Below are positions 52,014-60,837 of a DNA stretch of 64,000 bases, in pieces; the stretch's first letter is position 1, and every line of letters starts with the position of its first letter. The stretch is from Micrococcales bacterium (GTDB lineage: Bacteria; Actinomycetota; Actinomycetes; Actinomycetales; Microbacteriaceae), in NCBI GenBank assembly GCA_016212425.1, contig JACRGJ010000126.1, forward strand, positions 1 through 64,000. The letters are read 5' to 3'. The translations under genes and the position numbers were made by a program. A model generated the notes under the pieces. It was given only the letters and a program-made list of their open reading frames with translations, was not told the DNA's origin and ran no database searches.

Positions 52014-53671
52014 GCGGCGCCGAGCGCCCGGCGCCGACCCCACCCGGCGCACCCCGGATGGGACGCGCCGGTCTCGTGATCGCCTCCGGCACGATGGTCT
52101 CGCGCGTGCTCGGCTTCGCGAACCTGGCCGTCCTCAACTGGGCGATCGGTGTCGACAACCCCAGCGCGAGCGCCTTCGCCATCGCGAACACGCTGCCGAC
52201 CACCATCTTCCTGCTCATCTCGGGCGGGCTGCTGAGCGCCGTGCTGGTGCCGCAGATCGTCCGCGCGGCCGCTCAGGACGACGGCGGCAGCCGTTTCGTC
52301 AGCCGGCTGCTCACCCTCGCGGTGCTCGTGTTCGCCGTCGTCACGGTCATCGCGACGCTCAGCGCTCCGCTGCTGGTGCAGCTGAACGCGTCCAGCGGCG
52401 TCGACGGCCAGCTCGGCTCGGCGGGTTTCGCCCTGGCGGTCGGGTTCGCGTACTGGTGCCTGCCGCAGATCTTCTTCTACGCCCTCTACAGCCTCCTCGG
52501 GGAGGTGCTCAATGCGCGTGGGGTGTTCGGGCCCTTCACCTGGGTGCCGGCGGTCAACAACGTGGTCGCGATCGCGGTGTCACTGACCTTCGTCGGGGTC
52601 TTCGGGCGCACAGGGCACCGGCAGCCGAGCACCTGGGACGGCGGGGAGATCGCCCTGCTCGCGGGCGGGATGACACTCGGCATCGTCGCGCAGGCGGTCG
52701 GGTTGCTGCTGTTCTGGCGCCGAACCGGCCTGCGCTACCGCCCCGATCTGCGGCTTCGCGGCGTCGGGCTGGGCGGCGCGGGGCGCGCGGCGGGCTGGAC
52801 CTTCGGAATGATCGTGGTGAATCAGCTCGCCGCGATCGTGCAGAACCAGGTGCTGCTCGTGGTGGCGCAGGGCGACGCCTCGGTGCGTGCCGCCCAGACG
52901 GCGTGGCTCCTGTTCCTGCTGCCGCACTCCGTGATCACGATGTCGATCGCCGCTCCGTACTTCACTCGGATGAGCGCCCACGCGCACGCCGGCGATCGCG
53001 CCGCCGTCCGCGCCGATCTCGCCGAATCGCTGCGCACGGTGGTCGCGCTCGTCGCCGGCGCCGCGGCGGCGCTCGCCGCGGCGGCGTTCCCCCTCGCCGC
53101 GGCCCTGGCGCCGACCGTGCCGGAGGCGATCAGCATCGGTTCGGTGCTCCTGGCCTACCTCGTCGGGCTGCTGCCCTTCAGCATCCTGTTCCTGGTGCAG
53201 CGCAGCTTCTTCGCGCTGGGCGACACGCGCACGCCGTTCTTCATCCAGCTGCTGCAGTCGGGGGTGTTCCTCGTCGGCGCTCTGATCGCCGTGCAGCAGC
53301 CGAGCGCGCTCATCGCGGTCGGGGTCGCTCTCTCGACCGCGGTGTCGATCACCGTCCAGCTGGTCGTCTCGCTCGTGCTGCTGCGGCGTCCGCTCGGCGG
53401 CCTCGACGGGGCGCGCATCGCGTCGCGCGTGGGGGTCCTCGCGGTGCTGACGATCCCCGCCAGCGGTGCGGGGCTGCTCGTGGCGGCGGCCCTCGGCGGC
53501 ATCCCGGGCGTCGGCGACGGATTCGCACTGACCACGAACGCCGGATCCGCCCTGGTCTCCGCGGCCGCGATCGGAGCGGCCAGCCTGCTCGTCTACGTCG
53601 GACTGCTGCGCGTGATCCGGGCCCCCGAGCTGACTGCCGCCCTCGCGGCGGTCCGCCGCCGCGCGCCCTGA
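52010..53671 (+). CDS. murJ: Lipid II flippase MurJ
   Basis: A 553-residue MATE-like exporter with about 14 membrane helices that flips lipid II outward for peptidoglycan synthesis. The first helix region GLVIASGTMVSRVLGFANLAVLNW carries the conserved Arg, and FFALGDTRTPF is the typical MVIN segment near helix 10. Unlike mycobacterial MviN it has no C-terminal pseudokinase. GTG start in a GTGA overlap with the DUF6049 gene. Confidence 0.92.
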   Translation: MSGAERPAPTPPGAPRMGRAGLVIASGTMVSRVLGFANLAVLNWAIGVDNPSASAFAIANTLPTTIFLLISGGLLSAVLVPQIVRAAAQDDGGSRFVSRLLTLAVLVFAVVTVIATLSAPLLVQLNASSGVDGQLGSAGFALAVGFAYWCLPQIFFYALYSLLGEVLNARGVFGPFTWVPAVNNVVAIAVSLTFVGVFGRTGHRQPSTWDGGEIALLAGGMTLGIVAQAVGLLLFWRRTGLRYRPDLRLRGVGLGGAGRAAGWTFGMIVVNQLAAIVQNQVLLVVAQGDASVRAAQTAWLLFLLPHSVITMSIAAPYFTRMSAHAHAGDRAAVRADLAESLRTVVALVAGAAAALAAAAFPLAAALAPTVPEAISIGSVLLAYLVGLLPFSILFLVQRSFFALGDTRTPFFIQLLQSGVFLVGALIAVQQPSALIAVGVALSTAVSITVQLVVSLVLLRRPLGGLDGARIASRVGVLAVLTIPASGAGLLVAAALGGIPGVGDGFALTTNAGSALVSAAAIGAASLLVYVGLLRVIRAPELTAALAAVRRRAP

Positions 53672-53701
53672 GCCGGGGCCGAGCGCTCGACCTGCGGCTC
53701 G

Positions 53702-53727
53702 GGAACATCCGGTGCCTAGGATGAGTT
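53702..53727 (+). promoter_or_regulatory. SigR/SigH-type promoter of trxB
   Basis: GGAAC (53702-53706), exactly 18 bp, GTT (53725-53727): one base from the ECF SigR consensus GGAAT-N18-GTT. A housekeeping-like TAGGAT (53717-53722) lies inside. In Streptomyces trxBA is a classical SigR target under thiol stress. Confidence 0.65.
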
Positions 53728-53787
53728 GCACCTCTCGCCGGGCCGGGAACGCGTCGGTGCGGCATCGACGAAGGGACTCTCAGCGCG

Positions 53788-54819
53788 ATGCGCGAGCTCA
53801 TCATCATCGGCTCCGGCCCCGCCGGCTACACCGCCGCGATCTACGCCGCCCGGGCCAATCTGCGTCCGCTGGTGATCGCCAGCTCGGTCGAGTTCGGCGG
53901 CGAGCTGATGAAGACCACCGAGGTGGAGAACTTCCCCGGCTTCCCCGAGGGCATCATGGGCCCCGATCTGATGACCCGGATGCAGCAGCAGGCCGAGCGC
54001 TTCGGCGCCGAGATCCTCTACGACGACGTCGCGGCCCTCGATCTCACCGGCGAGGTCAAGCGCGTGACGCTCGGCTCCGGCGATGTGCATGAGGCGCTCG
54101 CGGTGATCTACGCCACCGGATCGGCGTACCGCAAGCTGGGGCTACCCGAGGAGAGCGCTCTTTCGGGCTACGGCGTCTCGTGGTGCGCCACCTGCGACGG
54201 AGCCTTCTTCCGCAAGAAGACCGTCGCGGTGATCGGCGGCGGCGACTCCGCGCTGGAGGAGGCGACCTTCCTCACCCGCTTCGCCGACACGGTCTACCTC
54301 GTGCACAGGCGGGATGCGCTGCGGGCCTCCGCCGCGCTGCAGGAGCGCGCCTTCGCCGACCCGAAGATCCAGTTCATTTGGAACAAGGAGGTCGCCCGCA
54401 TCTACGGCGACGAGAAGGTCACCGGGATCGGCCTGACCGACACTGTGGACGGGAGCGAGACCACCCTCGACCTGCAGGGCGTCTTCGTCGCGATCGGCGC
54501 CGACCCGCGCACGCACCTCGTGCACGGACAGCTCGACCTCATCCCGGAGGGCACCATCGCCGTCGACGGGCGCAGCTCCCGCACCAGCCGGCCGGGCGTG
54601 TTCGCCGCCGGGGACGTCGTCGACCCGACCTACAAGCAGGCCGCCACCGCTGCCGGCTCCGGGGTGGTGGCCGCCCTCGACGCGGAGCACTACCTCGCCT
54701 CGCTGCCGGCCGAGCTGATCGCACGGGCCACCGGTACCGACGCCGTCACCGACGAGATCGAGGCCCGCGCCCGCGAGGCCCGGGAGTCCGAGGCGCGCGT
54801 CGCTGCGCCCACCGCCTGA
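53788..54819 (+). CDS. trxB: Thioredoxin reductase
   Basis: A 343-residue FAD/NADPH enzyme that reduces thioredoxin. FAD motif GSGPAGYTAAIYAA (about 8-21), redox-active CATCDG (about 133-138), NADPH motif GGGDSALEEA and the closing GVFAAGDVVDPTYKQA are all present. About 30 extra residues (Ala/Glu-rich) follow the normal end. It is followed 65 bp later by trxA, the usual pair. Confidence 0.97.
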   Translation: MRELIIIGSGPAGYTAAIYAARANLRPLVIASSVEFGGELMKTTEVENFPGFPEGIMGPDLMTRMQQQAERFGAEILYDDVAALDLTGEVKRVTLGSGDVHEALAVIYATGSAYRKLGLPEESALSGYGVSWCATCDGAFFRKKTVAVIGGGDSALEEATFLTRFADTVYLVHRRDALRASAALQERAFADPKIQFIWNKEVARIYGDEKVTGIGLTDTVDGSETTLDLQGVFVAIGADPRTHLVHGQLDLIPEGTIAVDGRSSRTSRPGVFAAGDVVDPTYKQAATAAGSGVVAALDAEHYLASLPAELIARATGTDAVTDEIEARAREARESEARVAAPTA

Positions 54820-54884
54820 GCCGCTATTCCCCCGCATAGACGACGACACACCGGCCCCAGAAGACGACACGAAGGAGCACCACA

Positions 54885-55208
54885 ATGTCCACCAAGACGG
54901 TCACCGACGACAGCTTCGCCACCGATGTGCTGCAGAGCGAGAAGCCGATCATGGTCGACTTCTGGGCCGAGTGGTGCGGGCCGTGCCGGGCGGTCTCGCC
55001 CATCCTCGACAAGATCGCCGAGGAGCACGCCGACAAGCTCTCCATCGTGAAGCTCAACGTCGACGACAACCCGGAGACCGCCATGAAGTACGGCATCACC
55101 TCCATCCCGGCGATGTTCGTCTTCAAGGACGGCGAGATCGTCAAGCGGGTCATCGGCGCCAAGCCGAAGCCGGCCCTCGAGGCCGACCTCGCCGAGTTCC
55201 TCGCGTAG
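54885..55208 (+). CDS. trxA: Thioredoxin
   Basis: A 107-residue thioredoxin with the active site WCGPC (about 31-35) and cis-Pro in TSIPAMFVF. AAGGAG precedes the ATG by 7-8 bases. It is the substrate of the neighbouring reductase and supplies electrons to ribonucleotide reductase and other enzymes. Confidence 0.97.
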   Translation: MSTKTVTDDSFATDVLQSEKPIMVDFWAEWCGPCRAVSPILDKIAEEHADKLSIVKLNVDDNPETAMKYGITSIPAMFVFKDGEIVKRVIGAKPKPALEADLAEFLA

Positions 55209-55254
55209 CCACCTCCTCGCCGTCCGGGGCGGGCGGTTCCCGTACCCTGATCGG

Positions 55255-56577
55255 ATGACCGAGCGCAGCCCGCGCGCCCCCCAGGGCACGAACCTCGACC
55301 CGTGGTACGGCTCCTACGCCGCTCGCACGGCGGGGCTTGCCGCGTCCGAGGTGCGTGCGCTGTTCGCCGTCGCCAGCCGCCCCGAGGTGGTCTCGCTCGC
55401 CGGGGGGATGCCCTTCGTCTCGGCGCTGCCTCCCGAACTGCTCGCCGACGCGGCGCTGCGGGCCGTGCGCGACCATGCCGGGTACGCCCTGCAGTACGGC
55501 TCGGGTCAGGGGATGCCGCGGTTGCGCGAGCAGATCCTCGACGTGATGGCGCTGGAGGGCATTCGGGCCAGCGCCGACGACGTGGTCGTCACGACGGGCT
55601 CCCAGCACGCCCTGGAGCTCGTGGCGAAGCTGTTCCTGGACCCCGGGGATGTGGTCCTCGCGGAGGGGCCGAGCTACGTCACCGCGATCACCGTCTTCAC
55701 CTCGTTCCAGGGCGACGTGCAGCACGTCGCCGTGGACGAGGAGGGGCTGGTGCCGCAGGCGCTGCGCGAGGCGATCGCGAGTCTCCGCATGGCCGGCCGC
55801 ACCATCAAGTTCCTCTACACCGTGCCGAGCTTCCACAACCCGATGGGCGTGACCCTCGACTGGCGGCGGCGCATGGAGATCCTCGAGATCTGCCGTGACA
55901 ACGGCATCCTGGTCGTGGAGGACAACCCCTACGGGCTCCTCTACTTCGATCAGCCGCCTCCCCAGGCGATGCGCTCGGCCGAGGAGGACGGGATCATCTA
56001 CCTCGGCACCTTCTCGAAGACGCTCGCGCCCGGTCTGCGCGTGGGCTGGGCGGTCGCTCCGCACGCGATCCGGGAGAAGCTCGTTCTCGCGAACGAGGCC
56101 GCGGTGCTCTCGCCCAGCTCGTTCTCCCAGACCGTGATCTCGGAGTATCTCGATGCCGCCGACTGGCGCGCGCAGATCGACACCTTCCGAGGCGTCTACC
56201 GCGAGCGGCGCGACGCGATGCTCGCCGGCTTGCGCGAGCACCTGCCCGGCCTAACCTGGACGGTGCCGGCCGGGGGGTTCTACGTGTGGCTGACGCTGCC
56301 CGAGCGCCTCGACTCCAAGGCCATGCTGCCCCGCGCGGTCACAGAGCTCGTCGCCTACACGCCCGGCACGGCGTTCTTCGCGGATGGCGGGGGGCGGCAG
56401 GCGATGCGACTCTCGTTCTGCTATCCGTCGCCGGATTTCATCCGCGAGGGCATCCGCCGCCTCGCCACGGTGATCCACGGCGAGAGCGCGCTCGTCGAGG
56501 AGTTCCGACCGGCGCGGCGCACGATCGCCCCGAACCGCGGAGCGCTCGGCAGCGTCCTGCCCCCGAGCGTCGGATGA
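55255..56577 (+). CDS. PLP-dependent aminotransferase, 2-aminoadipate/valine-pyruvate type
   Basis: A 440-residue fold-type I aminotransferase of the LysN/AvtA-like class. LQYGSGQGMPRLREQI, TTGSQHALELVAKLF, VPSFHNPMGVTL, VEDNPYG and the PLP lysine in GTFSKTLAPGLRVGW are visible. Substrate uncertain. TACCCT (55243-55248) ends 6 bases before the ATG, so the message is probably leaderless. Its stop overlaps the ligase homologue (ATGA), which may mean it handles an amino acid used by that enzyme, for example D- or L-alanine; this is inference. Confidence 0.83.
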   Translation: MTERSPRAPQGTNLDPWYGSYAARTAGLAASEVRALFAVASRPEVVSLAGGMPFVSALPPELLADAALRAVRDHAGYALQYGSGQGMPRLREQILDVMALEGIRASADDVVVTTGSQHALELVAKLFLDPGDVVLAEGPSYVTAITVFTSFQGDVQHVAVDEEGLVPQALREAIASLRMAGRTIKFLYTVPSFHNPMGVTLDWRRRMEILEICRDNGILVVEDNPYGLLYFDQPPPQAMRSAEEDGIIYLGTFSKTLAPGLRVGWAVAPHAIREKLVLANEAAVLSPSSFSQTVISEYLDAADWRAQIDTFRGVYRERRDAMLAGLREHLPGLTWTVPAGGFYVWLTLPERLDSKAMLPRAVTELVAYTPGTAFFADGGGRQAMRLSFCYPSPDFIREGIRRLATVIHGESALVEEFRPARRTIAPNRGALGSVLPPSVG

Positions 56578-57539
56578 GCGACGCGCCCGCCCTCGGCCGC
56601 GTCGTGGTGCTCGCCGGCGGCATCTCGCACGAGCGGGATGTGTCGCTGCGCTCGGGCCGTCGGGTGGCCGACACCCTGCGTGAGCACGGCATCCGAGTCG
56701 AACTGATGGACCCGGATGCGGGGCTGCTCGCCGCCCTCCGCGACGATCCCCCTGATGTCGTCTGGCCGGCGCTGCACGGTGCATCGGGCGAGGATGGCGC
56801 GCTGCGCGGGCTGCTCGGCTTCCTCGGCCTGCCCTTCGTGGGCTCCGGCGCGGAGGCCTCGCGGCTGGCGTGGGACAAGCCGACCGCGAAGACCCTGGTG
56901 TCGGCGGCCGGGGTGCAGACCCCGCCCTCGATCACGCTGCCGCGGGAGGCCTTCCGCGAACTCGGGGCCGAGGCGGTCTTCGAGGTGCTCGCGGCGGAGT
57001 TCCCCCCGCCGGTTGTCGTGAAGCCCGCACGCGGCGGGTCGGCCCAGGGTGTCAGCATCGTCGCCGACCCGGAGGGGTTGCCCCGCGCCATGGTCGACGC
57101 GTACACCTACGCCGGCGACGCTCTCGTCGAGCGCTACGTCACCGGCACCGAGGTGGCGATCGGCGTGATCGACACCGGCGGCGGCCCGGTCGCCCTGCCC
57201 GCGGTCGAGATCGATCCGGTAGGCGGGGTGTACAGCTTCGAGGCCAGGTACAACGCCGGCGAGACGCGGTTCTTCACACCGGCCCGGATTCCGGATGCGG
57301 TCGCGGCCGTCGCCGCGCAGGCGGCGCTCGGGGCGCACCGTGCCCTCGGGCTGCGTCACCTCTCGCGGATCGATCTCGTGATCGATGGCGCCGGTGTTCC
57401 GTGGTTCCTCGAGGCGAACGCCCTGCCGGGCCTCACGGAGACCTCGCTCCTGCCGCAGGCGCTCATCGCCGCCGGGCACGATCTGGGCTGGGTGTACGCA
57501 GCGCTGGCCGAGGCGGCGCTCCGTGAAAAGGGGCTTTGA
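56574..57539 (+). CDS. D-alanine-D-alanine ligase family protein (ATP-grasp)
   Basis: A 321-residue ATP-grasp ligase. The N-domain has VVLAGGISHERDVSLRSGR and VWPALHGASGEDGALRGLLG; the ATP-grasp part has VVVKPARGGSAQGVSIV, and LRHLSRIDLVID followed by WFLEANALPGLTETSLLPQ matches the metal-binding end of Ddl. It is shorter than typical Ddl (about 350), and may be the only or a second Ddl. It is coupled to the aminotransferase gene. A 60-bp gap separates it from convergent parB. Confidence 0.85.
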   Translation: MSDAPALGRVVVLAGGISHERDVSLRSGRRVADTLREHGIRVELMDPDAGLLAALRDDPPDVVWPALHGASGEDGALRGLLGFLGLPFVGSGAEASRLAWDKPTAKTLVSAAGVQTPPSITLPREAFRELGAEAVFEVLAAEFPPPVVVKPARGGSAQGVSIVADPEGLPRAMVDAYTYAGDALVERYVTGTEVAIGVIDTGGGPVALPAVEIDPVGGVYSFEARYNAGETRFFTPARIPDAVAAVAAQAALGAHRALGLRHLSRIDLVIDGAGVPWFLEANALPGLTETSLLPQALIAAGHDLGWVYAALAEAALREKGL

Positions 57540-57599
57540 TCAGGACTTTCTTCAGGTGACCGCGCCCTCCTCGCGACAGCCGACCCGCCGGGGAGTGCG

Positions 57600-58559
57600 T
57601 CAGCGGTAGCCGTCCTGGCCGAGTTCGCTCAGGATGCGGTTGAGATCCGAGACGGTCGCGAAGTCGATGACGATCTGGCCGCGCGAGCGACCGAGCGTGA
57701 CGCGGACACGCGTGCTGAGCCGGTCCGACAGCTTCTCGGCCACCTCGTCCAGCGCTCCCTGCCGCCTGCCCGGAGCCGGCCGGCGGGGCCTCGCGGTGGG
57801 CTGCTCGGACACGAGCGCCTCCGCCTGCCGCACCGAGAGCTCCTCGCGCACGATCTTCTCCGCGATCCGCTCCATCGCGGCCGCCTCGCCCGCTCCCAGG
57901 ATCGCGCGGGCGTGTCCCGCGCTCAGCACGCCCGCCGCCACCTGGCGCTGCACCCGCTCCGGCAGGCGGAGCAGGCGGAGTGTATTGGTGATCTGCGGCC
58001 GGGACCGCCCGATCCGCTCCCCGAGCTGCTCCTGCGTGATGCCGAAGTCGGCGAGCAGCTGTTGGTAGGCGGACGCCTCCTCGAGCGGGTTGAGTTCGGC
58101 CCGATGCAGATTCTCCAGCAGCGCATCGCGCAGCATGTCTTCGTCGGCGGCGTCGCGAATGACAGCCGGAATCGTCTCGCGACCGGCCATTTTCGTGGCG
58201 CGCAGCCGGCGCTCGCCCATGATGAGCTCGTACGGAGGCTCACCGGGAGCCGCTCCCGGGCGCGGCCGTACGACGATGGGCTGAAGCACGCCGAACTCGC
58301 GCACGGACGTGACGAGTTCGTCCAGCTCGTCCTGCCGGAAGTCCTGTCGCGGCTGCTGGGCGTTCGGCACGATGTCGTCCGGCGACAGGCTGGCCAGCCG
58401 GGCACCGGGGACCGCGAGCAGATCGTCCCCGGCCGGCGCGACCGCCGCCCGCGGCCCCGATCCACCATCGGGGAAGAACACGTCGACCGGGCGCTCGCTC
58501 GGGGGGGCCGTGGGGATGAGCGCGCCGATGCCGCGACCGAGTCCCGTCCGCTTCGCCAT
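57600..58559 (-). CDS. parB: Chromosome-partitioning protein ParB
   Basis: A 319-residue CTP-dependent DNA clamp that loads at parS. The CTP-binding domain contains GERRLRATKMAG and ENLHRAELNPLEEA; the HTH domain follows (GITQEQLGERIGRSRPQITNTLRLLRLP); the C-terminal dimer domain ends the protein. N-terminal RTGLGRGIGALIP is the ParA-contacting segment. ATG overlaps the parA stop (TGATG). Confidence 0.97.
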   Translation of the reverse strand: MAKRTGLGRGIGALIPTAPPSERPVDVFFPDGGSGPRAAVAPAGDDLLAVPGARLASLSPDDIVPNAQQPRQDFRQDELDELVTSVREFGVLQPIVVRPRPGAAPGEPPYELIMGERRLRATKMAGRETIPAVIRDAADEDMLRDALLENLHRAELNPLEEASAYQQLLADFGITQEQLGERIGRSRPQITNTLRLLRLPERVQRQVAAGVLSAGHARAILGAGEAAAMERIAEKIVREELSVRQAEALVSEQPTARPRRPAPGRRQGALDEVAEKLSDRLSTRVRVTLGRSRGQIVIDFATVSDLNRILSELGQDGYR

Positions 58560-59488
58560 CAGTGCCGATCTCCCTCGGGTCGTGGTGCGCCTCGCTGTGC
58601 GATTTCGGCCGCCGCTTCCCGGTACGAGATCGCCCCGGCCGAGTTGAGGTCGTAGGCGACCACCGTCTGGCCGTAGCTCGGAGCTTCGGAGATGCGCACC
58701 GATCGCGGGATCACGGCACCGAGCACCTCCGTCGGGAAGTGCTCGCGCACATCGGCTGCGACCTGGTTGGCGAGGTTCGTGCGCGGGTCGAACATCGTCA
58801 GCAGGATGGTCGACACGACCAGCTCCGGATTGAGATGCCGTGAGACGAGACCGATGTTCTCCAGGAGCTGGCTGAGCCCCTCGAGCGCGTAGTACTCGCA
58901 CTGGATGGGGATGAGCACCTCGCGCGCGGCGACGAAGGCGTTGATGGTGAGCAGCCCGAGGGAGGGCGGGCAGTCGATGAAGACGTAGTCGACCGGCTCC
59001 GCCACCTCCTCGAAGTACTGGGCGAGCGCGCGTCCGAGCCGCTGCTCGCGCGCGACCAGGGACACCAGCTCGATCTCCGCGCCCGCCAAGTGGATGGTCG
59101 ATGGCACGCAGTAGAGGTTGGCGGACTCCGGGCTCTGCTGGATGACGTCGTCGATGGGCGTCTCGGCGACGAGGACGTCGTAGACGCTGGGCACATCGCC
59201 CTGGTGCGGGATGCCGAGCGCGGTCGACGCATTCCCTTGAGGATCCAGGTCGATGACGACCACCCGCAGTCCCGCTCTCGCGAGAGCCGCCGCGAGATTG
59301 ACGGTCGTCGTGGTCTTGCCGACGCCCCCCTTCTGGTTCGCGACGGTGAGGATCCGGGTCGACGGAGGATGCGGCAGCACGAGGTCGGCGAGAGCGATCC
59401 GCCGACGGGTGAGGTCGGCGATCTCGCGGGCCAGGGGAGTGGTTGCGCCGTAGCCGTCCGAGGCCGTCGCGTTCGTGGGAGATGTCAC
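58559..59488 (-). CDS. parA: Chromosome-partitioning ATPase ParA
   Basis: A 309-residue Walker-type ATPase that moves ParB-parS complexes along the nucleoid. Deviant Walker A is NQKGGVGKTTTTVNLA (about 51-66); VVVIDLDPQGNAST and VFIDCPPSLGLLT follow. The first 45 residues are an extension typical of actinobacterial ParA. Start is the GTG at 59488, 10 bp after a parS site; no clear ribosome site is seen, so the exact start is moderate. Confidence 0.95.
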   Translation of the reverse strand: MTSPTNATASDGYGATTPLAREIADLTRRRIALADLVLPHPPSTRILTVANQKGGVGKTTTTVNLAAALARAGLRVVVIDLDPQGNASTALGIPHQGDVPSVYDVLVAETPIDDVIQQSPESANLYCVPSTIHLAGAEIELVSLVAREQRLGRALAQYFEEVAEPVDYVFIDCPPSLGLLTINAFVAAREVLIPIQCEYYALEGLSQLLENIGLVSRHLNPELVVSTILLTMFDPRTNLANQVAADVREHFPTEVLGAVIPRSVRISEAPSYGQTVVAYDLNSAGAISYREAAAEIAQRGAPRPEGDRH

Positions 59489-59497
59489 CGAAGCCCA

Positions 59498-59513
59498 TGT
59501 TTCACGTGAAACG
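59498..59513. other. parS site upstream of parA
   Basis: TGTTTCACGTGAAACG matches the consensus TGTTTCACGTGAAACA at 15 of 16 positions; binding site for ParB. Confidence 0.93.
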
Positions 59514-59566
59514 TCCGCGCGGACGTCGAGGGGGAGGCGGAGTCTGGCGCGCGCCGGGGCCGCACG

Positions 59567-60238
59567 TCAGGCAACTGTAGCCCGAAACACCCGCGTCGCC
59601 TCGGGCGCCGGTCCCGGCCCCCCGGCCGCGCCGAGCATCTCCACCCGGACCTCGTGGAGCCGCGCCGTGCGCACCTGGTTCTGCGCGGCTCGGAGCTCCT
59701 CGTCGACGCGAGCACCCTTGAGCAGGAGCAGTTCTCCGCCCGGACGGGCGAGGGCCGCCGTCAGCGGGATGAGCGTACGCAACGCGCTGACGGCCCGCGC
59801 CGTCACCTGGTCGAACGCGCGACGCGGGCGGACGTCCTCGGCGCGAGCCCGGACCACGGTGACGTTGTCGAGCTCCAGCCGACGTGCTTGCTCGACAAGC
59901 CACTCGACCCGTCGCTCCATCGGTTCGATCAGCGTCACCGCCACGTCCGGGCGGATCGCGGCGAGCACGAGCCCCGGGAATCCCGCTCCGCTTCCGACGT
60001 CCGCCAGCGTTCCATTCGCGCGAAGCAAGGGCGCGAGCAGCGCCGAGTTCAGGATGTGCCGGGTCCACAGCCGCGGCAGTTCCGAGGGCCCGATGAGCCC
60101 GAGCTTCTCGCCGCGGGCGGCCAGGTCCCTCGAGAAGGAGCGGATCGCGCCGCCGCCGCCGCCCAGCACGAGCTCCGCGCCGGCCGGTTCGAGCTCGACC
60201 GTCTGTGCCGAGTCGTCCGGGAGGTCTCGGTCGCTCAC
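59567..60238 (-). CDS. rsmG: 16S rRNA m7G527 methyltransferase
   Basis: A 223-residue SAM-dependent methyltransferase (GidB) modifying G527 of 16S rRNA; loss gives low-level streptomycin resistance. The SAM motif is LADVGSGAGFPGLVLA (about 78-93), preceded by LWTRHILNSALLAPLL. GTG start. It lies between jag and parA with parS sites on either side. Confidence 0.95.
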   Translation of the reverse strand: MSDRDLPDDSAQTVELEPAGAELVLGGGGGAIRSFSRDLAARGEKLGLIGPSELPRLWTRHILNSALLAPLLRANGTLADVGSGAGFPGLVLAAIRPDVAVTLIEPMERRVEWLVEQARRLELDNVTVVRARAEDVRPRRAFDQVTARAVSALRTLIPLTAALARPGGELLLLKGARVDEELRAAQNQVRTARLHEVRVEMLGAAGGPGPAPEATRVFRATVA

Positions 60239-60262
60239 CGCGGGCCGCGGATGCGCACGAGA

Positions 60263-60278
60263 TGTTTCACGTGGAACA
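60263..60278. other. parS site upstream of rsmG
   Basis: TGTTTCACGTGGAACA matches the parS consensus at 15 of 16 positions. Only 765 bp separate it from the site at 59498, a typical origin-proximal cluster. Confidence 0.93.
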
Positions 60279-60282
60279 TCGC

Positions 60283-60837
60283 TCAGGCGGCGGTGATGAC
60301 CGTGTGACGGTCGCGACCCTCGCCCTCGGACTCCGACCGATAGCCCTTCTCGGCAACGAGGTCGTGGACCACCTTGCGCTCGTAGCTCGACATCGGCGGC
60401 AGGGAGGCCGATGAGGCGCCGTGCTCGATGCGGTCGATCGCGTGCTCGACCAGGGAGGCGAGCTCCTCGGCGCGCGCGTCCCGTGATCCGCCGATATCGA
60501 GGATCAACCGGGAAAACCTCCCGGTCTTGGCCTGGACCGCCAGGCGGGCCAGCTCCTGCAGGGCCGACACCGCATCCGGCTTGGTGAGAACGCGCAGCGT
60601 CTCCGCATCGTCACCGCTCGCCGCCACCGACACGTAGGCGCGGCCCGCACGCGCGTCGATATCGATGTCGCCGTCGATGTCGGCGATATCGAGGAGTTCC
60701 TCGATGTAGTCCGCGGCGATGTCGCCGTCCTCCACGAGCTCACGGTCGGGGGTGGCACCGGCCGGATCGGGGACAAGGATGCCGCCGCTCGCGGGGGGGT
60801 GCTCGAGGGTTCCGGCATCGATGGGGGAGTCGGTCAT
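60283..60837 (-). CDS. jag: RNA-binding protein Jag/KhpB
   Basis: A 184-residue KH and R3H domain protein. KH-II is about 40-110 (IDIDARAGRAYVSVA; DAVSALQELARLAVQ) and R3H about 115-180 (SLVEHAIDRIEHGASSASLPPMSSYERKVVHDLV). The Jag-N domain of firmicute homologues is missing. Binds RNA, with KhpA, and influences cell elongation in streptococci (known of family). ATG overlaps the yidC stop (ATGA). Confidence 0.93.
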   Translation of the reverse strand: MTDSPIDAGTLEHPPASGGILVPDPAGATPDRELVEDGDIAADYIEELLDIADIDGDIDIDARAGRAYVSVAASGDDAETLRVLTKPDAVSALQELARLAVQAKTGRFSRLILDIGGSRDARAEELASLVEHAIDRIEHGASSASLPPMSSYERKVVHDLVAEKGYRSESEGEGRDRHTVITAA

